Shown piece by piece: positions 50,637 to 59,318 of a stretch of 64,000 nucleotides of DNA; within the stretch, counting starts at the first letter, position 1, and each line of letters starts with the position of its first letter. Below the pieces are notes generated by a model that did no database searches, was not told where the DNA came from, and was given only the letters and a program-made list of their open reading frames with translations. A program made the translations under genes and the position numbers. The stretch is from JACCTH01 sp035281645 (GTDB taxonomy: Bacteria; Actinomycetota; Acidimicrobiia; Spongiisociales; ZC4RG35): positions 1 to 64,000 of the forward strand of contig DATEDN010000005.1 of the NCBI GenBank assembly GCA_035281645.1, given 5' to 3'.

Positions 50637-52601
50637 GTGACCAAGACCTTCGATGCCCGCCTTCTCTGGTCTTTGCCCCGGGTCGGGGCTCCAGCCATAG
50701 CCGGCTCGAACCGCCTGGTGGTGCCAGTCACCACATATGACATCGACGAAAATCAGGGCACCACTCGCCTCTGGCTGGTCGACGGAGAGGGAGGGTCCGA
50801 GCCCCTGACCCCAGAAGAGCTCAACGCCTCCAAGCCCAGCGTCTCTCCCGACTTCCGACGGCTCGCCTTCGTGGCCGCCAAGCGAGGGGAAAGCGACCGG
50901 CAGCTTTACGTCGTTGACCTCAGCGGCGGCGAGCCGGAAGCCGTGACGGATCTGCCGCTCGGTTGCCTGGGTGGTAGATGGCTACCGACGGGGTCGGGGT
51001 TGATCGTCTTGGCCTATGTCCTCCGTGATCATCTCAGCACCGACGCCACCGCCGCTGAAATGGAGCGGAGGAAGAAAGCCAAATTCACGGTCCATACGAC
51101 CGAATTCGCTACCTATCGCTATTGGGACTTGTGGCTGACCACCGGTGAGGTCCCTCATCTCTTTCGACTCGACCTCGAGGATCGACGCCTTTCCGATCTC
51201 ACCCCCCACGCCATCCGTTGGTGGCAGTGGCCCAACACCGATGACCCCTGGGACAATTTCGACATCTCACCCGACGGACGTTTCGTCGCCTTTTCGGCCG
51301 ACGCCTCCGATCCGCCGCATCGCCAACTGCGCCATTCCATCTTCGAACTCGACCTCACCACCGGCGAGGAACGTGAATTGACTCCGACCGCGCCTTCGCA
51401 CGCCTCTCGGCCCCGCTATTCGCCGGACGGAGGCGAGATCGCCTTCGGTCAGCAAATCCAGCCGGGCTTCTACGGCGATCGGGTAAGGCTCGGGATCTCT
51501 GATCGGGCGAGCGGTCTGCACCGCATCCTGACCGAGGAATTCGATCGCTCCTGCGAGGGATGGGTATTCGACGGGCGGGACGAAATCATCTTCCTGGCAG
51601 AAGATCACGCCCGCACCGCCCTCTATCGACTCTCTCCCACCCAGGACGGTCCGATCGAGTTGGCACGTGGTGGCACCCTCGCCTCTCCGGTCGTCGATGG
51701 CAACGGCACCGTGTTCATGCTGCGGCATGGCTTCACCCAGCCACCCGAAGTGGTCCGCCTCGATTCGGGGGGGGCATTGGTCCCTGTCACACACTTCACC
51801 GATCCGCTCCTCGCCGACGTCGCCTGGGCGGAAATCGAGGACCACACCATCCCCGCCGCGGACGGCGAGCCGGTGCAGTTCTATCTCATCAATCCCCCAG
51901 GCGAAGAGGCCCGCAAGCCGCTGGTGCATCTCATCCACGGGGGACCGCACTCATGTTTTGGGGACTCCTGGCAGTGGCGCTGGCACGCACAGATCTTCGC
52001 CGGATTCGGCTATCGGCTGGCACTCGTGAACTTCCATGGCTCCACCTCTTTCGGGGAGGCATTCACATCCTCGATCAGAGGAGCCTGGGGTGACATGCCG
52101 CACCGCGACATCGAAGCGGTGACGGACCATTTGATCGGCCTGGGGTTGGTCGACGAGGCTCGGATGGCGATCGCCGGAGGCTCCTACGGCGGCTACTTGA
52201 CCGCCTTCCTCACCACCCAGACCGATCGCTACGCCGCCGCCATCGTCCATGCCGGAGTGACCAATTTCGGCGGCACATACGCTTCCGATGTGACCGCCGG
52301 CCGCCCCCAGGCTTATGGAGCCGAGATCTTCGAAGATCGGGCCCGCGTCGATCGCTACAGCCCTTCCTCCCATGCCGCCGGCTACCAGACCCCGACCCTG
52401 GTGATACACGGCGAGAAGGATTACCGGGTTCCCCACACCCAAGGCCTAGAGCTCTACGGGGTTCTGAAAGCCAAGGGGATTCCGGCCCGCTTGCTCTTCT
52501 ACCCGGGAGAGAACCACTGGATCCTCAGCCCTCAGGCCTCGCTCCACTGGTATAGAGAGGTCGAAAGCTGGCTCAAGCTCTACTTGAGCGTTAATCCTTA
52601 G
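50637..52601 (+). CDS. S9-family (prolyl oligopeptidase-like) serine peptidase
   Basis: 654 residues: an N-terminal beta-propeller (about 1-390, motifs like SPDFRRLAFV, SPDGRFVAFS, SPDGGEIAFG) and a C-terminal alpha/beta-hydrolase domain with HLIHGGPHS, nucleophile GGSYGGY (Ser about 516), Asp in HGEKDYRVP (about 595) and His in GENHW (about 627). The set matches acylaminoacyl-peptidase/dipeptidyl-peptidase enzymes that trim peptides. No signal peptide, so cytoplasmic. GTG start. Confidence 0.93.
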   Translation: MTKTFDARLLWSLPRVGAPAIAGSNRLVVPVTTYDIDENQGTTRLWLVDGEGGSEPLTPEELNASKPSVSPDFRRLAFVAAKRGESDRQLYVVDLSGGEPEAVTDLPLGCLGGRWLPTGSGLIVLAYVLRDHLSTDATAAEMERRKKAKFTVHTTEFATYRYWDLWLTTGEVPHLFRLDLEDRRLSDLTPHAIRWWQWPNTDDPWDNFDISPDGRFVAFSADASDPPHRQLRHSIFELDLTTGEERELTPTAPSHASRPRYSPDGGEIAFGQQIQPGFYGDRVRLGISDRASGLHRILTEEFDRSCEGWVFDGRDEIIFLAEDHARTALYRLSPTQDGPIELARGGTLASPVVDGNGTVFMLRHGFTQPPEVVRLDSGGALVPVTHFTDPLLADVAWAEIEDHTIPAADGEPVQFYLINPPGEEARKPLVHLIHGGPHSCFGDSWQWRWHAQIFAGFGYRLALVNFHGSTSFGEAFTSSIRGAWGDMPHRDIEAVTDHLIGLGLVDEARMAIAGGSYGGYLTAFLTTQTDRYAAAIVHAGVTNFGGTYASDVTAGRPQAYGAEIFEDRARVDRYSPSSHAAGYQTPTLVIHGEKDYRVPHTQGLELYGVLKAKGIPARLLFYPGENHWILSPQASLHWYREVESWLKLYLSVNP

Positions 52602-52626
52602 CCGCGCCATCGCGAGTAAGACGATT

Positions 52627-53256
52627 TTGTCATTCACCGCCATCGTTCTCACTGGTGGCGATCCCGTCCCGGCCTCGCTACGGCACCAACTGCCGCGGGC
52701 GGATTTGGTCATCGCGGCCGACTCTGGCTACCACCTCGCCCCCTTTCTCGCCCTCGATGTTGACCTGGTGATCGGCGACTTCGACTCCATCGATCCCGAG
52801 CTCGACCTCTCGCGTTCGGAGGTCGTTCGTCACCCCCCCGACAAGGACCACTCCGATCTTGAACTCGCCTTCGCCGCCGCCGCCGGCCGCAATGCCACGG
52901 AAGTGGTCGTGGTGGGAGGTGGTGGAGGAAGGCTCGATCATCTGCTCGCCAACGCGGCCGTCATCGCCTCCCATGACCGCGCCACGGTCACCTGGCTCAC
53001 CGGAAGGGAAAACCTCCTCGTGGTCAACGGGATCCGCACCATCACTGGATCGGCTGGGGACCTCGTGACCCTGCTCGCCCTCGGGGGCGAGGCCAGCGGC
53101 GTCACCATCAGCGGTCTCCGCTATCCCCTCGATCGAGAAACCATCCCGTTTGGTTCGGCCCGGGGGCTCTCGAATGTGATGCTGGCGACGGAGGCGACGG
53201 TGTCGGTGGATTCAGGAGTAGTGATCGCCATCCATATCCCGGACACCGTCTCCTAG
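52627..53256 (+). CDS. thiN: thiamine pyrophosphokinase
   Basis: 209 residues. ADSGYHLA, IGDFDSID, DKDHSDLELAF and GGGGGRLDHLLAN are the conserved catalytic segments that transfer pyrophosphate from ATP to thiamine, making thiamine diphosphate (the cofactor of AceE at 25210). Start is a TTG at 52627, the first start before the conserved strand TAIVLTGG. TAAGAC a few bases upstream may be its -10. Confidence 0.92.
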   Translation: MSFTAIVLTGGDPVPASLRHQLPRADLVIAADSGYHLAPFLALDVDLVIGDFDSIDPELDLSRSEVVRHPPDKDHSDLELAFAAAAGRNATEVVVVGGGGGRLDHLLANAAVIASHDRATVTWLTGRENLLVVNGIRTITGSAGDLVTLLALGGEASGVTISGLRYPLDRETIPFGSARGLSNVMLATEATVSVDSGVVIAIHIPDTVS

Positions 53257-53259
53257 GCT
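53254..53259 (+). promoter_or_regulatory. -10 element for leaderless mgtC-family gene
   Basis: TAGGCT six bases before the GTG at 53266; it overlaps the thiN stop codon. The intervening CAAGGG could be a poor Shine-Dalgarno. Confidence 0.45.
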
Positions 53260-53265
53260 CAAGGG

Positions 53266-53715
53266 GTGGAGTTCCAATTCGATTTCAACTCGATCGTGAA
53301 CATGGTCGTCGCAGCCGCACTCTCGGCGGTGATCGGCCTTGAGAGGGAGTTACGTCATCAGGACGCCGGACTCCGCACCCACATGCTTGTCGGCCTCGGA
53401 GCCGCTCTCTTCGCATCTGTCGGCATCGCCCTGGGGAGCGATCCCACCCGCATCGCCGCCCAGGTTGTGTCGGGAATCGGTTTCCTCGGCGCCGGCGCCA
53501 TTTTCCGATCGGGTGAGACGATTCGGGGGCTGACCACGGCCGCCGGACTTTGGGTGGTCGCCTCCATCGGAGTGGCCGCCGGATCGGGGCTGATCCAGAT
53601 GGCAGTGATAGCCGCGCTGGTTGGTTTGGCCATCCTCCATGGTTTGGCGCCGGTAGTCGATCGGATCAGCGACAAGCAGGCCCGAGCCGCCGGCGAGTCT
53701 CAAGAGCTGTCATAG
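53266..53715 (+). CDS. MgtC/SapB-family membrane protein
   Basis: 149 residues with four hydrophobic helices (about 8-24, 36-58, 64-82, 95-120). The family core is clear: AVIGLERELRHQDAGLRTHMLVGLGAALF and GIGFLGAGAIFRSGETIRGLTTAAGLWVVA (each read in parts). It lacks the C-terminal ACT-like domain of long MgtC proteins. Family roles include Mg-related stress and acid adaptation. Overlaps the convergent dehydrogenase gene by 16 bp. Confidence 0.92.
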   Translation: MEFQFDFNSIVNMVVAAALSAVIGLERELRHQDAGLRTHMLVGLGAALFASVGIALGSDPTRIAAQVVSGIGFLGAGAIFRSGETIRGLTTAAGLWVVASIGVAAGSGLIQMAVIAALVGLAILHGLAPVVDRISDKQARAAGESQELS

Positions 53716-54674
53716 ACCTCAGGATTGGCGCAAGCCGGCAACCGCTCCCCAGCCAACCCGGCGGCGAGATTGTCCACTGCCATTTGTGCCATCGCCTTTC
53801 GGGTTGCGTAGCTAGCCGAGCCGAGGTGAGGGATGATAAGGCAGTTGTCCATTCGGACCAACGGATGGTCGGAGGGTATGGGCTCGGGATCGGTGACATC
53901 GAGGGCCGCCCGGGCGATCGCTCCAGTCGCTAGCGCATCGGCAAGGGCGTCGGAATCGACGAGGGCTCCGCGGGCAACGTTGACCAGCGTGGCGGTCGGC
54001 TTCATCAACTCGAGCTCGGGACGGCCGATGAGGTGGCGGGTCTCGGAATTGAGCGGGGCCGAGAGGACCACATGATCGGCTGACCTCAGCAGGTCGGGAA
54101 GCGCCAGGTATGACACCCCCAGTGTCTCCTCGGCGCCGGGCTTGCGACTCGGTCCGGTGTAGAGCAAGCGGCAATCAAATCCGCGCAGGCGGCGAGCGAT
54201 CGCCGAGCCGATCCGACCCAGGCCGACGATACCGACGGTCGAGTGGTGGAGGTCGGCGCCGAGAAGCAGGTCGCTGCTCCATCGCTCCCACTTGCCTTCT
54301 TGCACAAGGCGCTCGCCTTCGGGCAATCGGCGGACCGACGCCAGAAGAAGGGCGATGGCTGTGTCAGCGGTGGTGTCGGTGAGGACCCCGGGAGTGTGCC
54401 CCACCGGGATCACGAGTTCCGTACAGACCGACAGATCGATGTTGTCGAGGCCAACTGCGAGCTGAGAGATAACCCGCAGATTCCGAGCCCCTTCGAGAAG
54501 CCGCCGATCAATACGGTCGGGAATCGAACAAAGCAGTCCTTCGATCTCGCCGATGAGATCCGCCAGCCTTCCGCGGTCCATTGGCTCCGGTCCTGGTTCT
54601 AGCCAGCGGTCGCCGGCGGGAAGATGGGCTTCGACCTCAGCCGGCAAAGGACCGGTGACAACGTATCGAAGCAC
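53700..54674 (-). CDS. D-isomer-specific 2-hydroxyacid dehydrogenase
   Basis: 324 residues from the GTG at 54674. NAD-binding VGIVGLGRIGSAIA, substrate-binding VNVARGALVDSDAL (Arg), DVTDPEP (Glu) and catalytic His in IIPHLGSAS. Closest in look to glyoxylate/hydroxypyruvate reductases. A longer frame to 54731 would cover the divergent promoter; the GTG has TACCCT six bases upstream and fits the leaderless pattern. Reduces a 2-keto acid with NAD(P)H; substrate uncertain. Confidence 0.92.
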   Translation of the reverse strand: MLRYVVTGPLPAEVEAHLPAGDRWLEPGPEPMDRGRLADLIGEIEGLLCSIPDRIDRRLLEGARNLRVISQLAVGLDNIDLSVCTELVIPVGHTPGVLTDTTADTAIALLLASVRRLPEGERLVQEGKWERWSSDLLLGADLHHSTVGIVGLGRIGSAIARRLRGFDCRLLYTGPSRKPGAEETLGVSYLALPDLLRSADHVVLSAPLNSETRHLIGRPELELMKPTATLVNVARGALVDSDALADALATGAIARAALDVTDPEPIPSDHPLVRMDNCLIIPHLGSASYATRKAMAQMAVDNLAAGLAGERLPACANPEVYDSS

Positions 54675-54680
54675 CCAGAA

Positions 54681-54690
54681 AGGGTAGGTT
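54681..54690. promoter_or_regulatory. bidirectional leaderless promoter core
   Basis: AGGGTAGGTT: minus-strand TACCCT (54686-54681) is six bases before the GTG at 54674; plus-strand TAGGTT (54685-54690) is six bases before the GTG at 54697. The hexamers share the TA at 54685-54686. Confidence 0.6.
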
Positions 54691-54696
54691 GGAGGG

Positions 54697-55467
54697 GTGG
54701 GATCGAGGGTGAGCCTCCTGGCACTGCTCATGCTGGTGGGCTGCGCCGCGGGCGACCAATCGGGCTATGCATTGGTCGAACCCACGGCGTCGGTATCAGC
54801 GACGGTTTCCGTTGCGCCCCAGGCCACAACCGTTTCAGCGACGTCCACGACCACAGAGGCCACCTCGGCTTACGAAACCTCTGTCGCCCACGCCAGTGCT
54901 CCCGTCAGCATCTACGTTTCTCCCACCGTCGCAATCGAGACCCGTGCCGTCCCCGCCGAAACCATCCTTGGCACCCCGACGGTGATGCCGGTTCTGGAAG
55001 GGCCGGTCGATGGTTGGGTCAAGCTGTCGCTTCCCGGTCGCCCCAACGAAGCCAGCGGCTGGGCTCGGGCGGAGCTATTCCGGTTCGAGCGCGTCGATCA
55101 GCGGATCGAGGTCGACCTCAGCACCATGACCTTGACGTTTTTCGAAGAGGGCGCCGTGGTGATCACCACCCCGGTGGCGATCGGCTCACCCACCAACCCC
55201 ACTCCGCAGGGCGACTTCTTCGTCACCGACATCGTCGTCCTCACCGATCCCTCCGGCCCCTGGGGCCCGTACGCACTCGGCCTCTCGGCTCGCTCGGACA
55301 CCATCACCGAGTTCAATGGCGGTGACGGGATCATCGGGATTCACGGCACCAACCGACCCGATCGGATCGGCGAGCCGGTCTCGCTGGGTTGTGTCCGGGT
55401 CCCCAACGACATCATCGCCAACATCGCTGAGCGAGTTCAGCTGGGGGTGCCAGTCAGCATCGGCTGA
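54697..55467 (+). CDS. L,D-transpeptidase (YkuD) lipoprotein with SH3-like domain
   Basis: 256 residues. Lipobox LMLVGC (Cys16), a Ser/Thr/Ala-rich spacer (about 25-65), an SH3-like domain (about 66-130) and a YkuD domain (about 133-256) with HGTNRP and the catalytic SLGCVRVPN (Cys about 239). It forms 3-3 cross-links in peptidoglycan or attaches proteins to it, outside the membrane. GTG start. It stops one base before the convergent acyl-CoA dehydrogenase stop. Confidence 0.93.
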   Translation: MGSRVSLLALLMLVGCAAGDQSGYALVEPTASVSATVSVAPQATTVSATSTTTEATSAYETSVAHASAPVSIYVSPTVAIETRAVPAETILGTPTVMPVLEGPVDGWVKLSLPGRPNEASGWARAELFRFERVDQRIEVDLSTMTLTFFEEGAVVITTPVAIGSPTNPTPQGDFFVTDIVVLTDPSGPWGPYALGLSARSDTITEFNGGDGIIGIHGTNRPDRIGEPVSLGCVRVPNDIIANIAERVQLGVPVSIG

Positions 55468-56658
55468 TCAGCGCGGAATCTCTCTCCAGGGAAGGTCTTT
55501 GTCCACCCGGGGCTCGCCCGGCAAGCCCAATACGCGCTCACCGAGAATGTTTTTCATGATCTCGGAGGTTCCGCCCTCGATGGAGTTGGCCCGGGCCCTG
55601 AGGAAGCCGCGCTGACGAGAAGTCCGGCCGATCCCGGCCGCTTCTGGTCGGACAAAGGGATAGCCACCGGGAAGGAGCATTCCCTCCGCTCCCAACAGGT
55701 CGACGGTGAAGTTGGTGATCTTCTTGTTGAGCTCGGCCCAGTGCAGCTTGGAGGTCGAGCCCTCGGGTCCCGGAGTTCCCATCTGCAGGAGCTCGCTGGC
55801 CCTATTGCCGGTGAGTCGAGCGACCTCGGCTTCAACCCAGAGCTTCATGAGCTCATCCCGCATGTAGTCATCATCAAGCTGGCGCTCTTTCCACACCTGA
55901 ACCGCTTCGCCGATCGCTCCACCCCCCCGCGGCAATGCGGTGATCCCAATGGCCACCCTCTCGTTCATCAGAGTGGTTAGCGCCACCCGCCATCCGTCGC
56001 CGACATCGCCGAGCCGATAGGCGTCGGGCACCCGGGCGTCGGTGAAGTAGATCTCGTTGAACTCGGCTTCGCCGGTGATCTGCCGGAGCGGACGAACCTC
56101 GATCCCGGGCTGATTCATGTCGACGATGAAATACGTGATTCCGCGGTGCTTGGGTACGTCGGGATCCGTGCGCGCCACCAGCATCACCCAACGCGCAGTG
56201 TGGGCCAGCGTCGTCCAAACCTTCTGTCCGTTGACCACCCACTCGTCGCCATCGCGCACAGCCCTTGTGGCGAGACCAGCCACATCCGAACCTGCACCGG
56301 GCTCCGAGAAGCCCTGGCACCAGATTTCCTCGGCCGTAAAGAGAGGTCGCAGCCACCTCCGGCGCTGCTCGTCGGTGCCGTGGGTTGCCACCGTCGGAGC
56401 CCCCATCCCGTATCCGATGACGTTGCGGGCGACGTTGTCCCGGCTGGCCCCGGCTTCGCTCAATCGAGCGTCGATCCGTCGTTGGAAGGAAGGCGCCAGT
56501 CCGAGACCGCCGTCGCCCTCCCGAAAGTGCACCCAGGCGAGGCCGGCGTCGAACTGCTCACCCCAGAACTCGACATCGGGTGTGTTTTCGGGGGGAAAAT
56601 CGGAGAGGAGGCGGTCGACTGCCTCGTCGACTCTGGTTTCGGCGGAAATCGCGGTCAC
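55468..56658 (-). CDS. acyl-CoA dehydrogenase
   Basis: 396 residues, FAD enzyme that forms the 2,3-double bond of acyl-CoA. QGFSEPGAGSDVAGLATRAV (FAD loop) and VNGQKVWTT, NERVAIG and the C-terminal EGGTSEIMKNILGERVLGLP are typical of the actinobacterial FadE group. Last gene of the minus-strand acyl-CoA operon (5-nt gap after the SDR). Could act on branched or sterol-side-chain acyl-CoA, consistent with the racemase-like first gene, but this is inference. Confidence 0.93.
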   Translation of the reverse strand: MTAISAETRVDEAVDRLLSDFPPENTPDVEFWGEQFDAGLAWVHFREGDGGLGLAPSFQRRIDARLSEAGASRDNVARNVIGYGMGAPTVATHGTDEQRRRWLRPLFTAEEIWCQGFSEPGAGSDVAGLATRAVRDGDEWVVNGQKVWTTLAHTARWVMLVARTDPDVPKHRGITYFIVDMNQPGIEVRPLRQITGEAEFNEIYFTDARVPDAYRLGDVGDGWRVALTTLMNERVAIGITALPRGGGAIGEAVQVWKERQLDDDYMRDELMKLWVEAEVARLTGNRASELLQMGTPGPEGSTSKLHWAELNKKITNFTVDLLGAEGMLLPGGYPFVRPEAAGIGRTSRQRGFLRARANSIEGGTSEIMKNILGERVLGLPGEPRVDKDLPWREIPR

Positions 56659-56663
56659 GATGG

Positions 56664-57617
56664 TCAGGCTAAATCGTTCTGGCCATCGGATAGGTGGCGG
56701 CCGATGATCATGATCTCCTCATTGGCCGAAAGCGGGATCTCGTAGCTGGAGATGTCGCGGATCTCGTCGAGATGAGTAGCCACCTCTTCCACCGACGGAA
56801 CCCTCTTCTGGCCGGCAAACCAGCCGGAGTTGGTGCCGATGAAAATGCGGCCGTAGCGGCCACCGCCGGCCGTGAAGATCTCGTGGGTGAATTCATTCGC
56901 CTCCGAACAGAGGTACACCACCATCGGCATCACCTGTTCCGGGGATACCAACTCCGTCATCGGGCCCAGCAACTGCTCGGTCATCCGGGTGCGAGCCACA
57001 GGTGCGATCACGTTCGAGAGAATCCCGTACTTCGCCCCTTCGATGGCGATGACGTTCGAGAGCCCGACTAGCCCCGCCTTGGCGGCTCCGTAGTTGCTCT
57101 GGCCGAAGTTGCCGAAGATGCCCGCGTTCGAAGAGGTGAATACGAAGCGACCGTATTGCGCCTCCTTCATTGCCCGGAAGGCCGGCAGCGAGACATGGAA
57201 AGCTCCCAGCAAGTGGGTCTCGATTACACCGCTTAGCTCCTCAAGACCCAGGTTGGCAAAGCTTCGATCACGGAGGATGCCAGCGTTGTTGATCACGATG
57301 TCGACCGACCCGAACGTTTCGAGAGCGGCCGCGATGATCGCCTCGCCGCCTTCGGGGGTGCTGACGCTGTCATAGTTCGCCACCGCCTCACCTCCGTCGG
57401 CGAGGATGGCGGTCACAACCGAGTCGGCGGCATTGGTTCCCTGCCCGGTCCCGTCCACCGACCCACCGAGATCGTTGACCACTACCTTTGCTCCCCGGCG
57501 AGCGAGCTCGCGGGCATAGCTTTGGCCGAGGCCCCCGCCGGCTCCGGTCACGACTGCCACCCGGCCATCGAAGGTGATCTTTTCGTTGCTCACTTCTTGG
57601 CGTACCCGGGCACTCAC
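56664..57617 (-). CDS. short-chain dehydrogenase (MFE-2/HSD17B4-like)
   Basis: 317 residues. Cofactor motif TGAGGGLGQSYA, NDLGG, NNAG, catalytic S...YxxxK (SNYGAAKAGL) and VIAPVARTRMTE. The long NDLGGSVDG loop and C-terminal extension are those of the (3R)-hydroxyacyl-CoA dehydrogenase part of peroxisomal MFE-2. Expected step: oxidation of 3-hydroxyacyl-CoA. Its GTG overlaps the stop of the metalloprotease gene by 4 nt; a second GTG eight codons in is possible. Confidence 0.92.
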   Translation of the reverse strand: MSARVRQEVSNEKITFDGRVAVVTGAGGGLGQSYARELARRGAKVVVNDLGGSVDGTGQGTNAADSVVTAILADGGEAVANYDSVSTPEGGEAIIAAALETFGSVDIVINNAGILRDRSFANLGLEELSGVIETHLLGAFHVSLPAFRAMKEAQYGRFVFTSSNAGIFGNFGQSNYGAAKAGLVGLSNVIAIEGAKYGILSNVIAPVARTRMTEQLLGPMTELVSPEQVMPMVVYLCSEANEFTHEIFTAGGGRYGRIFIGTNSGWFAGQKRVPSVEEVATHLDEIRDISSYEIPLSANEEIMIIGRHLSDGQNDLA

Positions 57618-59308
57618 TGCAGGGCTCTGGTCAAGAAAGTCGCCATCTCGTCACGACGAACCGCATCGAGGGGGCAGTACCGGGCGGGATTGGTGCTACA
57701 CCCGGTTGTCACTCCTGCCGCCCTGATCGCCTCCACCGCGCCCGAGTACCACTGATCAGCCGAAACATCCGAAAAGGAAGTGCCTCCTCCACCCACCGGC
57801 AAGGCGAAGGCCCGAGCGAGAAACACCGCCATCTCGGCCCGGCTCACCGCCAGGTCGGGCCCATAGCGGCCATCACCGAGGCCAGTCGTTATCCCAAGCC
57901 CGGCCAGGGCTTCGACGTAAGGGGCATACCAGGCACCGGCGGCGACGTCGCTGAAGGTTCCGGAAAGACCTGAGGAGAGCGACTGCCCGATCGCGCTCAA
58001 GAGAAAGGCCGCCATCTCGGCCCGGGTGACACCATTGGCCGGACAGAAGCGGTCGACGGTGGGGGGATTGCAGCCTCGGGTGATCCCCCGCTGGGCGATG
58101 AACTCGATGTTGGGCTCGTGGGGATTGCCGTCGTCGTCGATGAAGCGCTCGGCCACGCTGGCACCGGTTACGGCCAGCACGAAGCCGTCTCCGCTGCGGG
58201 AGGTGACGTTGATGGTGACATTACGAATTGAGAAGGTCGAGCCCACCCCGTGAACATGCGCCGTCCCGGCCGGATCGTTGATCGCCGGAACTTGCATGGT
58301 CCGTCGGTCGGCGCCGACACACTGTCCCCCGATCTGGAACCCGCAGCCGGCCGGGCTTTGATCGATCCGATAGACCTCCACGCCTTCGACGGGAAGGCCG
58401 GCGTCGGCACCTGATCTGAGGCGAACGCCGATCGATTCGAAGACGCCGCGAACATCGGTCGGCAGCACGAGGAGCTGCAAACCGGCAGTTGCCCGGAGGG
58501 TGTAGGAAAGCGAACCGCCGCGGTGAAAGATGAGCTCGGTGGGATCGAGCCATCCGCTGGCGTAGCGGTTGGCCGCGATCGTGCCGATGTCGAGGGATTC
58601 GCGGTCTCCACCACTCATCACGTCCATCGGGTTGTCGTACTCATAAACGATGTTGCCCTCGAAATCGACCAACCCCCCAAACGAATGCGGCCAGAAAAGA
58701 GCATGTCCGATCTCATGGGCGACGGTGCGCAGGGCGGGAGCGACGCCTCCCACGGTGGCCGAGGTCGAACCCCCTACGACAACCAGGCGTGCGTTTTGGG
58801 GATAAGTGCCCGCACAGAGACTCCCAGGAAAGCATGGCACTCCCCCGGTGGCGTAGCCGCCCGTGTAGTCGGCATCGACCACGATGATTACCCCCTCGGA
58901 GCCTCCAGCAGTTCCGTTGCGAACCAGTGACTCGCATTCGCTCTGGAAGCGGAACGGCTGATCCGGCCAGTTCGACGGTTGCGAAGCCACCACTCGTCCG
59001 GCAGCCACAAATCGGGGAGAGTAGGAGCCGCCCGAGATCGTCTCGAAGTAGGGCCGAACCGAGGAGTCGAAGAGAGCGACCGCCGCCGCCGCCGTCACCG
59101 ACACCGCCCCGTCGGGCACGTCACAGACCCAAACCTCCCAGTTGTCGACTCCGCTCGAGTACATGCGGGTCTCGTCCCGATAGGCGATGAGGTCGATGGG
59201 ATCCGACTGATATGGATCAGTGGTTTGGGCGCGGGCTGGCAAGGCAACGGCAAAGCAAGCGAGGAGGCCCGCGGCTATTCGAATGTTTCGAGTCGATGCC
59301 GTTCGCAC
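57614..59308 (-). CDS. exported metzincin-like metalloprotease with three SLH-like repeats
   Basis: 564 residues from the GTG at 59308, which has a strong Shine-Dalgarno (AAAGGGGGG) five bases upstream; a longer frame would enter the ligase gene. Signal peptide (about 8-28, ending PARAQ), a catalytic domain with zinc motif HEIGHALFWPHS (HExxHxxxxxH) and the Met-turn NPMDVMSG, a beta domain, and C-terminal repeats (VTRAEMAAFL, VSRAEMAVFL, VRRDEMATFL, each with an FSDV segment) that bind the cell surface. It sits inside an acyl-CoA operon, an unexpected place for a secreted protease. Confidence 0.87.
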   Translation of the reverse strand: MRTASTRNIRIAAGLLACFAVALPARAQTTDPYQSDPIDLIAYRDETRMYSSGVDNWEVWVCDVPDGAVSVTAAAAVALFDSSVRPYFETISGGSYSPRFVAAGRVVASQPSNWPDQPFRFQSECESLVRNGTAGGSEGVIIVVDADYTGGYATGGVPCFPGSLCAGTYPQNARLVVVGGSTSATVGGVAPALRTVAHEIGHALFWPHSFGGLVDFEGNIVYEYDNPMDVMSGGDRESLDIGTIAANRYASGWLDPTELIFHRGGSLSYTLRATAGLQLLVLPTDVRGVFESIGVRLRSGADAGLPVEGVEVYRIDQSPAGCGFQIGGQCVGADRRTMQVPAINDPAGTAHVHGVGSTFSIRNVTINVTSRSGDGFVLAVTGASVAERFIDDDGNPHEPNIEFIAQRGITRGCNPPTVDRFCPANGVTRAEMAAFLLSAIGQSLSSGLSGTFSDVAAGAWYAPYVEALAGLGITTGLGDGRYGPDLAVSRAEMAVFLARAFALPVGGGGTSFSDVSADQWYSGAVEAIRAAGVTTGCSTNPARYCPLDAVRRDEMATFLTRALQ

Positions 59309-59318
59309 CGGCCCCCCT

